Both the position numbers and the translations under genes were made by a program. A stretch of DNA of 37,416 bases from Aquimarina algiphila (GTDB lineage: Bacteria; Bacteroidota; Bacteroidia; Flavobacteriales; Flavobacteriaceae), in assembly GCF_007489275.1 (NCBI RefSeq), contig NZ_VLNR01000067.1, positions 1 through 37,416 on the forward strand. Reading direction: 5' to 3'. The notes beneath the pieces are model-generated. The model did not search any database. It saw nothing but the letters and a program-made list of their open reading frames with translations, and had not been told where the DNA came from. Shown one piece after another: positions 13,815 to 21,605 of the stretch; position 1 is the stretch's first letter; each line of letters opens with the position of its first letter.

Positions 13815-14173
13815 TTGTTCTCATTTATGATTTCTTCAAGATCGCTCCAGACACCTCCGTTGTATACCTTTTTAATCCCCCGCTCTTTTAATAAATTCAC
13901 TGCTTTAATACTTCTCAATCCATGAGAACAACAAGTAATATAGATTTTACTTGTATCCAGCTCAATATACCTTTCTCTTATGCTACCAAGAGACATATTA
14001 ATAGCGTTATTAATATGACCTTCTGAAAACTCTTTTGAAGTTCTAACATCTAAAATAATTGCACCTTTTGCTACTAAACGATCTAAGTCTTTGGCAATAT
14101 TTACTTGCTGATATATTTTATAAGTACCATATATGATGATTACAAGTATAAGTGTTAAGAGTATTTTGTTCAT
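13811..14173 (-). CDS. membrane-anchored rhodanese-like protein
   Basis: A 120-residue protein with an N-terminal membrane helix (residues 4-17) and one rhodanese domain: IILDVRTSKEFSEGHINNAINM (39-60) and the active-site loop C82-SHGLRS, with a second cysteine at C81. It transfers sulfane sulfur between thiols; orientation of the domain after a single N-terminal anchor is probably periplasmic. It overlaps the DUF3817 gene by 4 bases and the small HMA-like gene by 4 bases, forming a tight operon under the TetR regulator. Confidence 0.85.
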   Translation of the reverse strand: MNKILLTLILVIIIYGTYKIYQQVNIAKDLDRLVAKGAIILDVRTSKEFSEGHINNAINMSLGSIRERYIELDTSKIYITCCSHGLRSIKAVNLLKERGIKKVYNGGVWSDLEEIINENK

Positions 14174-14487
14174 AATGTAGATTGATGTATTTCTTTAAGT
14201 ATTTTTTTATCGATATAAAAAGTGCCAAAAGGAAAGAAACAAGCAATAATAACTTTACTTGTTGTTCTTTTAAAATTCCATTTCTGTTCTACTGCGACCT
14301 TCAATGTATTAAAAACAAAAAGTACAAAGAATATTCCATGAGCCTGTCCTATAAATTTTACCAGAATTGGTTCTCGAAGCATATACTTAACCGGAACAGC
14401 TACAAACATCAATAACAATAAAGAACATCCCTCAAGATATCCTAATATTCTTAATCTTCCGATAGTAGAGTTTAAATAATTCTTCAT
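14170..14487 (-). CDS. DUF3817 family integral membrane protein
   Basis: A 105-residue membrane protein with the DUF3817 pattern: IGRLRILGYLEGCSLLLLMF (9-28) followed by VPVKYMLREPILVKFIGQAHG (31-51), then further helices and the FFPFGTFYIDKKIL end. DUF3817 proteins are small integral membrane proteins of unknown function, sometimes next to Fe/Cu stress genes. It lies 10 bases after the preceding membrane protein gene and overlaps the rhodanese start by 4 bases. Confidence 0.85.
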   Translation of the reverse strand: MKNYLNSTIGRLRILGYLEGCSLLLLMFVAVPVKYMLREPILVKFIGQAHGIFFVLFVFNTLKVAVEQKWNFKRTTSKVIIACFFPFGTFYIDKKILKEIHQSTL

Positions 14488-14497
14488 TATAATGAGT

Positions 14498-14962
14498 TTA
14501 AAAAGTTCTTATGTAAGGGCGATTTGAAAGAGGAGAAAATGGCCAGGGGATTGCTATTAGAATAATTAGTAATGCGATTGTAAACCAGATCACCGTAGTT
14601 TTATATTTATCTTTTTTATTCAATTTCCTTTTAGCTAAAGCAGAACCTATCGTTAAAACTATAATAGCCGAGCACATCAATAAAAAATGAATCAAACCAA
14701 AAAAAACTATATCCATTTCATAAAAAGCATCTTTAAGGTTTCTCCAGAAGTATTGAATAATTGGACTTTGAGCGTATAAAATAATTCCTAGTACTAACTG
14801 AATGTGAGCAATCGTAACAGTCCAATGACGTATTGAATTATCTATTTTGTAATATGGTAAATTGTAAAAGTACCCTTTATAAGACCTGTATAACGTCAAT
14901 ATTAACGCTAACAAAACACACCACTTTACCAATGAATGTAAGATCAAAACTGTAGTATACAT
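14498..14962 (-). CDS. four-helix membrane protein, hypothetical
   Basis: A 154-residue integral membrane protein with about four helices (roughly residues 5-24, 47-67, 85-106, 122-139). Histidines in the helices or at their ends (H9, H46, H53, H92) could coordinate heme as in small cytochrome b-like proteins, but no known signature is complete. First gene behind the TetR gene and the TetR-type operator at 14987-15010. The following genes (DUF3817, rhodanese, HMA-like) overlap or nearly touch, so it opens a membrane/sulfur module. Confidence 0.7.
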   Translation of the reverse strand: MYTTVLILHSLVKWCVLLALILTLYRSYKGYFYNLPYYKIDNSIRHWTVTIAHIQLVLGIILYAQSPIIQYFWRNLKDAFYEMDIVFFGLIHFLLMCSAIIVLTIGSALAKRKLNKKDKYKTTVIWFTIALLIILIAIPWPFSPLSNRPYIRTF

Positions 14963-14986
14963 ATATTATTTCTCTTATTATTTTTT

Positions 14987-15010
14987 AAAACTTACCAAAC
15001 GGTATGTTTT
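14987..15010 (-). promoter_or_regulatory. TetR-type operator before the membrane-protein operon
   Basis: A 24-bp inverted repeat AAAACTTACC-N4-GGTATGTTTT (one arm mismatch) lies between the TetR gene and the four-helix membrane protein gene. The same layout recurs at the tetR promoter (15611-15634), so the site probably belongs to the TetR protein between them. Confidence 0.65.
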
Positions 15011-15023
15011 TGATTAAAAAAAA

Positions 15024-15611
15024 TTACTCTATACTGCTTAAGTATCTTTTTAACTCCTTTAAATATACCTGATAGCAATCAACACCATACAACTTACCTA
15101 GGTTTCTAATCCCCATATAACTTGTAATAATAAAGACAGATGATTCTTTTACGTTTAATTCTTTACAAATTTGACCAGCTTTTTTACCTCTTGTTAGGAC
15201 TTCTTCTAAGGTATTTTGCATTTCATCAATAAGTCTTGACAGTGCTTTGTTAAAAGAAGTATTAAGTGGAGCCATCTCTTCAATAATATTTACAGCAGGA
15301 CAACCGTATCTTGGATCAAAGGCAGGATCTTCAATCAAAATAGATTTGATCATATCATAAATGCTTTGAGTTGCCGGTTTATTCTCATTTAAAGGAATGA
15401 CTAATGCTTTATACATCCCCGGATACATTATTTCATTGATCATGGCCAACCCCATTTCATCTTTATTTTTAAAATGATAAAAAAATGATCCTTTAGAAAC
15501 TGAAGTAAGCGCAATGATATCATCCACACTAGTCGATTGATATCCCTTTTTGTAGGATATCTCAAACGCTTTCTCCAGAATCGTATGCCTGGTGTATTCA
15601 CCTTTTTTCAA
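15024..15611 (-). CDS. TetR/AcrR family regulator (TTG start)
   Basis: A 195-residue TetR protein. The HTH is complete: YTRHTILEKAFEISYKKGYQ (residues 5-24), then SVDDIIALTSVSKGSFFYHFKNKDEM. The ligand domain has YGCPAVNIIEEMA (about 101-113), a Cys-containing motif seen in the TetR subgroup related to YxaF. I accept TTG at 15611 as the start because it gives the KKGEYTRH head and the -7 box is at 15636-15643. It controls its own promoter and the downstream membrane/rhodanese operon through two matching operators, and is divergent from the ECF sigma factor gene. Confidence 0.85.
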   Translation of the reverse strand: MKKGEYTRHTILEKAFEISYKKGYQSTSVDDIIALTSVSKGSFFYHFKNKDEMGLAMINEIMYPGMYKALVIPLNENKPATQSIYDMIKSILIEDPAFDPRYGCPAVNIIEEMAPLNTSFNKALSRLIDEMQNTLEEVLTRGKKAGQICKELNVKESSVFIITSYMGIRNLGKLYGVDCYQVYLKELKRYLSSIE

Positions 15612-15643
15612 AAACTTACCATTTAGTATGTTTTACAAATATA
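15611..15643 (-). promoter_or_regulatory. promoter and TetR-type operator of the tetR gene
   Basis: Minus-strand -7 element TATATTTG at 15636-15643, followed at 15611-15634 by AAAACTTACC-N4-AGTATGTTTT, the same operator as at 14987-15010 with two arm mismatches. The operator covers the expected transcription start and reaches the TTG start codon, as for autorepression. Confidence 0.65.
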
Positions 15644-15664
15644 CAGATTTATTTAAAATAAGCA

Positions 15665-15691
15665 TGTCACGTTCATAAGGTTTCAATTGTC
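15665..15691 (+). promoter_or_regulatory. ECF41-type promoter of the sigma factor gene
   Basis: TGTCACG (15665-15671), 16 bases, TGTC (15688-15691). ECF41 sigma factors are known to recognise TGTCACA at -35 and a short CGTC at -10. An identical layout precedes the azoreductase gene (16644-16670). It implies autoregulation and means translation starts downstream, at 15780. Confidence 0.7.
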
Positions 15692-15779
15692 ATATTGTAT
15701 TAAAACGAAAAGTTTATCTATTTTACAATGTAAATTAAAGCTATACTATTCGTTCATAATTTCTAAACACTACTATGAA

Positions 15780-16643
15780 ATGAAAAATGACACTTTAGAT
15801 CTACATACCTATCACAACCTCTTGTTTCCTTACGCTTATAATATTTTAGGGTCTGCAGAAGATGCTAAAGATGTTGTTCAGGAAGTTTTAAGTAAATATT
15901 TAAAAATAGATGCTACCGTTAAAAACGAAAAAGGGTATCTTATTACCAGTGTTATTAATCAAGCTATAAATATCAAAAATAGACAGAAAAAGAACCTTTC
16001 TGGAGATATTCTTCTGCCAGAACCTATTGCTACAGAAGAGTCAGATATAGCATTACATCTAAAAGATATTATATCCTATTCTTTACTCATTCTACTGGAA
16101 CAACTTAATGTAAAAGAAAGAGCTGTCTTTATTTTAAAAGAAGCTTTTAACTATTCTCATCAGGAAATTGCAGAAGTAATTTCGGAGACTAAAGAAAATT
16201 CAAGAAAACTACTTAGCCGTGCAAAATCAAAGCTCAAAACCTCTAAAAGACCTAATAATACACTAAAACGTAGTGAAAGCAATATCTATTTAAAAAAATA
16301 TATCGCTGCTATCCAGGATAGGGATGTAAAAAAACTAGAATTACTTTTTACAGAAGATATACAAATTGTTGCTGATGGTGGTAACGAAATTAAAGTGTTA
16401 CGAAATCACACTAGCGGAAAATCTGCATGTATCGACCTCATGTTTGAAGTATTCAAAAAATTTCTACAACACCAAGAAGTAAAGCTCACAGAAATTAATC
16501 ACCAACCTGCAATTCTTTATTTTACAAAAGGCAAACTATTATCTTGTTTGGTTTTCTCTATTGATGATAATGAAAAAATCTATCGCATAAGCTCTATTAT
16601 AGATCCTAAAAAGCTAATTAACATTACTGAGCATATTAATTAA
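15780..16643 (+). CDS. ECF41-type RNA polymerase sigma factor with SnoaL-like C-terminal domain
   Basis: A 287-residue extracytoplasmic-function sigma factor. Sigma region 2 is AYNILGSAEDAKDVVQEVL and region 4 is FNYSHQEIAEVISETKENSR. The C-terminal 100 residues form an NTF2/SnoaL-like extension with DGGNEIK, close to the DGGGK motif of ECF41 proteins, where this domain regulates the sigma instead of a separate anti-sigma. None is encoded nearby. I reject a start at 15687, which lies in the promoter, and choose ATG 15780 (MKNDTLDL). The azoreductase and cupin downstream are its targets by motif; ECF41 loci usually carry such oxidoreductases. Confidence 0.87.
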   Translation: MKNDTLDLHTYHNLLFPYAYNILGSAEDAKDVVQEVLSKYLKIDATVKNEKGYLITSVINQAINIKNRQKKNLSGDILLPEPIATEESDIALHLKDIISYSLLILLEQLNVKERAVFILKEAFNYSHQEIAEVISETKENSRKLLSRAKSKLKTSKRPNNTLKRSESNIYLKKYIAAIQDRDVKKLELLFTEDIQIVADGGNEIKVLRNHTSGKSACIDLMFEVFKKFLQHQEVKLTEINHQPAILYFTKGKLLSCLVFSIDDNEKIYRISSIIDPKKLINITEHIN

Positions 16644-16670
16644 TGTCACGTTTTCTTTTTCTGGTTTGTC
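16644..16670 (+). promoter_or_regulatory. ECF41-type promoter of the azoreductase-cupin operon
   Basis: TGTCACG (16644-16650), 16 bases, TGTC (16667-16670), directly after the sigma factor stop codon (16641-16643). Same spacing and hexamer as at 15665-15691, with GTT following the -35 core in both. It lets the azoreductase be transcribed independently of sigma readthrough. Confidence 0.7.
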
Positions 16671-16697
16671 TTATTAGCAAATCTAAAATTTAAGAAA

Positions 16698-17306
16698 ATG
16701 AAAATATTGTTACGGATTGATTCCAGCTCAAGAACAGAAGGTTCACATTCAAGGAAACTTGCAGATTTTATTGAAAAACATTGGAAATCTAATCATCCAG
16801 ATGGCCAAGTACGATATCGTGATTTAGCAACATATCACATACCACACATACAAAATGATACTATCCTTGGTTTTTATACTCCAGAACACCAACACAACAA
16901 CGTCCTTAAAAAAGCACTATCAACCTCTAATGAGTTAATTAGTGAATTAGAAAATGCAAACGAAATTCTTATTAGCAGTCCGCTATACAACTTAAACGTT
17001 CCTTCTAATCTTAAAGCCTATTTTGATCAAATTACCAGAGTTGACAAAACATTTGGAGTTGATGAAAAAGGGAATTATTTTGGAATGCTAAAAGAAAAAA
17101 TAGCATACCTAGCACTTGCAAAAGGAGGTTCTTATAAAGGAACTCCAATGGAAAAATATGATTTTCAGGAGCCTTATCTAAAAGCAATTTTACATCACAT
17201 TGGTATTGATGTAAAAAATACATTTTCTATTGAGGGTACTTCTAACCCAGAAGTATTACAAAAAAAACTCAATGAAATTCATCAACAAATTCAAGAAAAC
17301 ATTTAA
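16698..17306 (+). CDS. FMN-dependent NADH:quinone/azo oxidoreductase (AzoR family)
   Basis: A 202-residue flavodoxin-fold protein of the AzoR/NQO-like family (usual length about 200). Features are KILLRIDSSSRTEGSHSRKL at the FMN phosphate loop (2-21), ILISSPLYNLNVPSNLKAYF (about 91-110; the usual MYNF is LYNL) and ALAKGGSYKGTP followed by the helix with ILHHIGI. AzoR reduces quinones and azo dyes with NADH and FMN, protecting against electrophiles. It starts 27 bases after the ECF41 promoter and is followed 12 bases later by the cupin gene. Confidence 0.87.
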   Translation: MKILLRIDSSSRTEGSHSRKLADFIEKHWKSNHPDGQVRYRDLATYHIPHIQNDTILGFYTPEHQHNNVLKKALSTSNELISELENANEILISSPLYNLNVPSNLKAYFDQITRVDKTFGVDEKGNYFGMLKEKIAYLALAKGGSYKGTPMEKYDFQEPYLKAILHHIGIDVKNTFSIEGTSNPEVLQKKLNEIHQQIQENI

Positions 17307-17318
17307 AAATAGTATACC

Positions 17319-17834
17319 ATGAAAGAAGATTTTTTTAATGATGCATTAGAAAACAATGCTGTAGTTGTTCAACCCAATGAAGGAGAAACGTTTACTATGA
17401 ACGGTATTTCTTTTACTTTTAAAATTACCAGTAAAGTGTCTAATGATCAATTGGGAGTTTATAATATTGTTTTAGCTCCGCGAGCAATTGGTGCAAAATT
17501 GCACTATCATAGATTTATGGATGAAACTTTTATTGTAAATAAAGGAATATTAACAATTATTACCGGTACAGATAACACTGCTCATAAAGTTGGACCAGGT
17601 ACCGTGATATATGCACCCAGATTTACTCCCCATGGATTTCAGAATGACACTAATGAAGAAGTCAACATAACTCTTATGTTCAATCCATCTCAAAAGCGGG
17701 AAGGATTTTTTAGAGGGTTGAATGAAACTCTTAGTGATCAACCTATTGATCCTGAAAAATACTTAAAATTGTATAATAAATACGATAGTTTTCCTGTGGA
17801 CACAGCGAATATGTTACCTATAAGAAACAAATAG
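17319..17834 (+). CDS. cupin-domain protein
   Basis: A 171-residue single-cupin protein. The first cupin motif has H62, H64 and E69 (KLHYHRFMDETF) and the second has H105 (PRFTPHGFQND); these four residues form the classical metal site. A C-terminal helical tail follows (SQKREGFFRGLNETLS, and KYLKLYNKYD). No signal peptide. Cupins of this kind can be dioxygenases, isomerases or binding proteins; the substrate is not fixed by sequence. It is co-transcribed with the azoreductase under the ECF41-type promoter, which suggests quinone or phenolic electrophile metabolism. Confidence 0.85.
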   Translation: MKEDFFNDALENNAVVVQPNEGETFTMNGISFTFKITSKVSNDQLGVYNIVLAPRAIGAKLHYHRFMDETFIVNKGILTIITGTDNTAHKVGPGTVIYAPRFTPHGFQNDTNEEVNITLMFNPSQKREGFFRGLNETLSDQPIDPEKYLKLYNKYDSFPVDTANMLPIRNK

Positions 17835-17981
17835 CGTTTTCAAAAATACTAAGTATATGTAAATTTAAATTTAGGATGATAACAGATTTGATAATTATCC
17901 TGATAAACCTTTACATTCTTTTTATGTTTATTGTTATATCTCAAATGTTTCTTATAAATTGAGCATTTATTATCGCATACA

Positions 17982-19010
17982 ATGAAAAAGAAAAGAATAA
18001 CCTTAAAAGATATAGCAAATGAATTTAATGTGTCTATTGCTACAGTTTCTAAAGCTCTCAATGATAGTTACGAGATTAGCACTAAGACTAAAGCTAAAAT
18101 TCAGGAATACGCAAAAGAACATCATTACAAACCCAATAGTATTGCGTTAAACTTACAAAATAAGAAGACCAAAACTATTGGGGTTATTATTCCGAATATC
18201 TTAAATCATTTTTTCACCAAAGTATTTGTTGGTATAGAAAAGACAGCTACCGAAAAAGGCTATAACCTCATCACTTGTATTTCTAATGAATCTTATGAAA
18301 AAGAGGTTAGCGCAATGGAGCTTCTTAAAAACTCTGCATTAGATGGTTTTATTCTTTCTATAGCAGAAGAAACGCAGGTAAAACAAAACTTCACTCATTT
18401 TCAAAACACAATAAATCAAGGCATTCCTATTGTTATGTTTGACAGAGTAACTGATGATATTGAATGTGACAAAGTTATTGTTAACGATAAAGAAGGAGCA
18501 TATAACGCCACAAATCATTTTATAGAAACTGGCTGTAAAAACATAGCTATTGTTTCTACTATACATAACCTAAGCGTAGGGAAATTAAGATTAGAAGGAT
18601 ATAAGAAAGCACTTTTGGAAGCAGGTATTCCGGTAGATAAATCTCTTATCTTAAAAGTGGATGAATTTAACGATATCAATACTTTACTAAAAGCCTTGCT
18701 AGACTCTAGAAAAGTTGATGCTATGTTATGCTTAGAAGAAGATTCTGCAGTAAATACATTAAAAATGGTTTCTTCAAAAGGATATAAAGTTCCTGAAGAT
18801 ATTTCTATTATTGGTTTTACTAACGGAGTCCTGCCTAGATATGTTACACCCTCCATTACTACAATTAGTCAACATGGTATCTACTTGGGAGAAACTGCTA
18901 CCAAAATGCTTATTGAAAAATTAGAAAATGAGAATTCTGAAACGTCTCATACTACAAAAGTGATAAAGACCAATCTCATAGAACGTGAAACCACCAAACC
19001 TCTCTATTAA
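17982..19010 (+). CDS. LacI family transcriptional regulator, probable xylose regulator
   Basis: A 342-residue LacI protein. The HTH is at residues 4-25 (RITLKDIANEFNVSIATVSKAL), followed by the hinge helix PNSIALNLQNKKT, then a periplasmic-binding-protein-like ligand domain ending in LIERETTKPLY. Its position next to aldose 1-epimerase, xylA and xylB suggests a xylose regulator, here inferred from neighbours. It converges with the epimerase gene with a 4-base overlap of the two 3-prime ends. A LacI-type CG-centred palindrome before xylB fits as a site. No signal sequence. Confidence 0.85.
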   Translation: MKKKRITLKDIANEFNVSIATVSKALNDSYEISTKTKAKIQEYAKEHHYKPNSIALNLQNKKTKTIGVIIPNILNHFFTKVFVGIEKTATEKGYNLITCISNESYEKEVSAMELLKNSALDGFILSIAEETQVKQNFTHFQNTINQGIPIVMFDRVTDDIECDKVIVNDKEGAYNATNHFIETGCKNIAIVSTIHNLSVGKLRLEGYKKALLEAGIPVDKSLILKVDEFNDINTLLKALLDSRKVDAMLCLEEDSAVNTLKMVSSKGYKVPEDISIIGFTNGVLPRYVTPSITTISQHGIYLGETATKMLIEKLENENSETSHTTKVIKTNLIERETTKPLY

Positions 19011-20056
19011 CGTATATTTTTTGCTATACTAAATTTAAAAGTGCTGCTATTTTTATAAAGTTCTTTTGCTTTTAAAAGTGCAGACGGAAAATGCTCATGA
19101 TTGGGAGCGTCTGGATAATTCTGAGTTTCAAAACAAATAGAAGGAAATGTACCATATTTTACTCCATTTCTGAAGTTCCAATCCGGAAATTCTTCCAAGG
19201 TATAAATAACAACTGCAGGTTGATTTGTATACACATCCATCTGAATCCCTGTTTTTGGAGAATAAACAGATGCCTTTGCTTCTTTTTCTTTATCAAAAAT
19301 AAAAGCATCATCAATGATTCCTTTTTCTTCAAGTGTATCTAGTTTTCTTGATACCAAAAAATCATATTTTGTATTAGCAACGGACTGTATTTTTCCTGTT
19401 GGTAAATGTTTTTTATCAACCTCTAAATAAGTAGAGCAGTTCAACTTTAACTCATGATCAGCAATTGTATTCTCTCCACTTAGATTATAGTATGCATGAT
19501 TTGTAAGATTTATTATAGTATCCTGATCTGAAATTGCCTGATATATAATATTTAATTCATTATCATCAGTCAATTGATACGTCACTTTAACCCCAAGGGC
19601 CCCTGGATATCCTTCTTCCATGTGTTCACTATAGTAAGAAAGAGAAACTGATAATTCTTCTTCATCGATATCATCTATTTCCCAAACTTTTTCATCAAAA
19701 CCTTTTCTTCCCCCATGCAGATGAACTCCTTGTTCATTATGAAGTTGATATTCTATACCGCCTACAATTATTTTTCCCTTAGAAATCCTACCTGCATACC
19801 TCCCTACAGAAGCACCTAAAAACTTGGATTCTTTTCCTTCTGATTTTGTAATATAGTCCTGCAATGTATCAAAACCTACAACCACATTAACTAATTCTCC
19901 TTCAATACCTGGTACTTCTAAACTCGTAATGGTTGCTGCAAAATTGGTAATTTGCAATTGCATCCCAGTGTTATTTTTTATCGATAAAATGAATACTTCT
20001 TTTTGATTATGAAAGCCAAATGATTTCTGCTGTATTCGTGTTTTTAATTTCCCCAA
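19007..20056 (-). CDS. galM: aldose 1-epimerase (mutarotase)
   Basis: A 349-residue galactose-mutarotase-fold enzyme that interconverts alpha and beta anomers of free aldoses. Family signatures are H112/H114 (GVHLHGGRKGFD), catalytic base region H187 (INLTNHAYYNLSGE) and the C-terminal E310 (CFETQNYPDAPNH). No signal peptide, so cytoplasmic. The start is TTG at 20056 (GKLKTRIQQKSFG), about 30 bases after a -7 element; no ATG gives a better N-terminus. It lies beyond the terminator of xylBA with its own promoter. In a xylose setting it would speed up supply of alpha-xylose to XylA. Confidence 0.9.
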   Translation of the reverse strand: MGKLKTRIQQKSFGFHNQKEVFILSIKNNTGMQLQITNFAATITSLEVPGIEGELVNVVVGFDTLQDYITKSEGKESKFLGASVGRYAGRISKGKIIVGGIEYQLHNEQGVHLHGGRKGFDEKVWEIDDIDEEELSVSLSYYSEHMEEGYPGALGVKVTYQLTDDNELNIIYQAISDQDTIINLTNHAYYNLSGENTIADHELKLNCSTYLEVDKKHLPTGKIQSVANTKYDFLVSRKLDTLEEKGIIDDAFIFDKEKEAKASVYSPKTGIQMDVYTNQPAVVIYTLEEFPDWNFRNGVKYGTFPSICFETQNYPDAPNHEHFPSALLKAKELYKNSSTFKFSIAKNIR

Positions 20057-20084
20057 TCTAAAAATTTATTTATTGTAATTTAAT

Positions 20085-20092
20085 CAAAGTTA
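20085..20092 (-). promoter_or_regulatory. -7 element of the aldose epimerase promoter
   Basis: Minus-strand TAACTTTG at 20085-20092, 29 bases before the TTG start at 20056. It supports an independent promoter and the TTG start choice. No clear -33 box was found. Confidence 0.5.
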
Positions 20093-20165
20093 TACATATA
20101 ATCGGTAAGAATCTTTAATATCATTTATTTTACAAAATATCACAACCTATCCGAATTGAATATTT

Positions 20166-20209
20166 AAAAAAAACCAGAAACTACTATTTAAAATAGTAGT
20201 TTTTGGTTT
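20166..20209 (-). terminator. rho-independent terminator after xylA
   Basis: A long stem pairs 20171-20189 with 20191-20209 (one G-U wobble in RNA; closest bases form the loop). On the minus strand it is followed by a run of T (the A run at 20166-20173). Located between xylA and the epimerase gene, it should end the xylBA transcript. Confidence 0.8.
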
Positions 20210-20275
20210 TTATGTTTGTTAAGAGTATTCTTCAAGAACACTCAATAGACCAAAAAAATAAATTCTAAAAAAATC

Positions 20276-21601
20276 TTATATATATTGATTTATAATATTT
20301 TCAAAAAGCTCTTGTTTACCGCTTTGTAATTCTAATTCTCCATTTTCTACAGCGATATCATAAAGTTTGTTTAGATCTAGTTTTCCTTCTTCGAATGCTT
20401 TACCATTACCTGAATCAAAAGAACTATATCTTTTTTCTCTTAAACTCTCATATGAAGAAGATGAAATAATCTTATCTGCTATAGTTAGAGCTCTTGCAAA
20501 TACATCTGCACCTCCAATATGCGCCAGGAATACATCTTCCATATCTGTAGAGTTTCTTCTTATTTTTGCATCAAAATTTACGCCCCCTCCTTGTAAACCA
20601 CCAGATTTAAGGAAAACCAACATTGCTTCTGTTACCTCAGCAATATTATTTGGAAATTGATCTGTATCCCAGCCGTTCTGATAATCTCCTCTATTAGCAT
20701 CAATACTCCCTAGCATGCCTGCATCTGCAGCAACTTGTATTTCATGCTGAAATGTATGTTGTGCCAATGTAGCGTGATTCACTTCTATATTAATCTTAAA
20801 ATCTTTATCTAATCCATGTTCTTTCAGAAAAGCAATAGAGGTTGCCGTATCAAAATCATATTGATGTTTCATAGGTTCCATCGGCTTTGGCTCGATAAAA
20901 AATGTTCCTGTAAACCCTTGCCCTCTTGCATAATCTTTTGCTGCAGTAAGGAATTTACCCATATGGTCCAACTCTCTTTTCATATTGGTATTAAGAAGTG
21001 ACATATATCCTTCTCTTCCTCCCCAGAAAACATAATTTTCACCATTTAGGGCAATGGTAGCATCCAATGCTAACTTTACCTGACCTCCAGCTCTCGCTAG
21101 CACATTAAAATCGGGATTTGTAGCAGCTCCATTCATGTATCTCGGGTTCGAAAAGCAATTCGCAGTTCCCCATAATAATTTTACACCAGAAGCTTTTTGC
21201 TTTTCTTTTATATACTCTACAATGCTCGATAATCTTTTTTCAGATTCTGAAAATGTCGATGCTTCTCTTACCAAATCATAATCATGAAAACAGAAGTAAT
21301 CAAATCCCATTTTGGTAATAAATTCAAAAGCTGCATCTGCTTTTTCTTTTGCCGCCGTAATGGCATCCTGAGATGAATCCCATGCAAAATTTAACGTCCC
21401 TGGCCCAAATGGATCTGCTCCTGTGCCGCAGAAGGTATGCCAATATGCAATAGCAAATTTAAAATGTTCTTTCATTGTTTTACCAGCAACCACTTTATTA
21501 GCATCATAGTGCTTAAATGCCAATGGGTTATTCGAAGTAACACCTTCAAACTTTATATCTCCAATCCCTTTAAAATATTCTTTATCTCCAACTAAAGCCA
21601 T
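20276..21601 (-). CDS. xylA: xylose isomerase
   Basis: A 441-residue class II xylose isomerase converting D-xylose to D-xylulose. Active-site and metal residues are recognisable: H106/D107 (FCFHDYDL), E237/K239 (FFIEPKP), E273-N275-H276 (NIEVNHATLAQH), D301 (GSIDANRGD) and D312/D314 (WDTDQFP). The length and the N-terminal segment before AYWHTF match class II enzymes. It follows xylB by 4 bases on the same strand and a terminator follows it. Confidence 0.96.
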   Translation of the reverse strand: MALVGDKEYFKGIGDIKFEGVTSNNPLAFKHYDANKVVAGKTMKEHFKFAIAYWHTFCGTGADPFGPGTLNFAWDSSQDAITAAKEKADAAFEFITKMGFDYFCFHDYDLVREASTFSESEKRLSSIVEYIKEKQKASGVKLLWGTANCFSNPRYMNGAATNPDFNVLARAGGQVKLALDATIALNGENYVFWGGREGYMSLLNTNMKRELDHMGKFLTAAKDYARGQGFTGTFFIEPKPMEPMKHQYDFDTATSIAFLKEHGLDKDFKINIEVNHATLAQHTFQHEIQVAADAGMLGSIDANRGDYQNGWDTDQFPNNIAEVTEAMLVFLKSGGLQGGGVNFDAKIRRNSTDMEDVFLAHIGGADVFARALTIADKIISSSSYESLREKRYSSFDSGNGKAFEEGKLDLNKLYDIAVENGELELQSGKQELFENIINQYI

Positions 21602-21605
21602 CTAT

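Noticed and set aside
17890..17899. GATAATTATC palindrome before the lacI gene
   Set aside because: AT-only palindromes of this size are frequent by chance here, and no second copy was found.
20367..20660. Plus-strand 97-residue frame inside xylA
   Set aside because: xylA on the minus strand is well conserved; this is its shadow.
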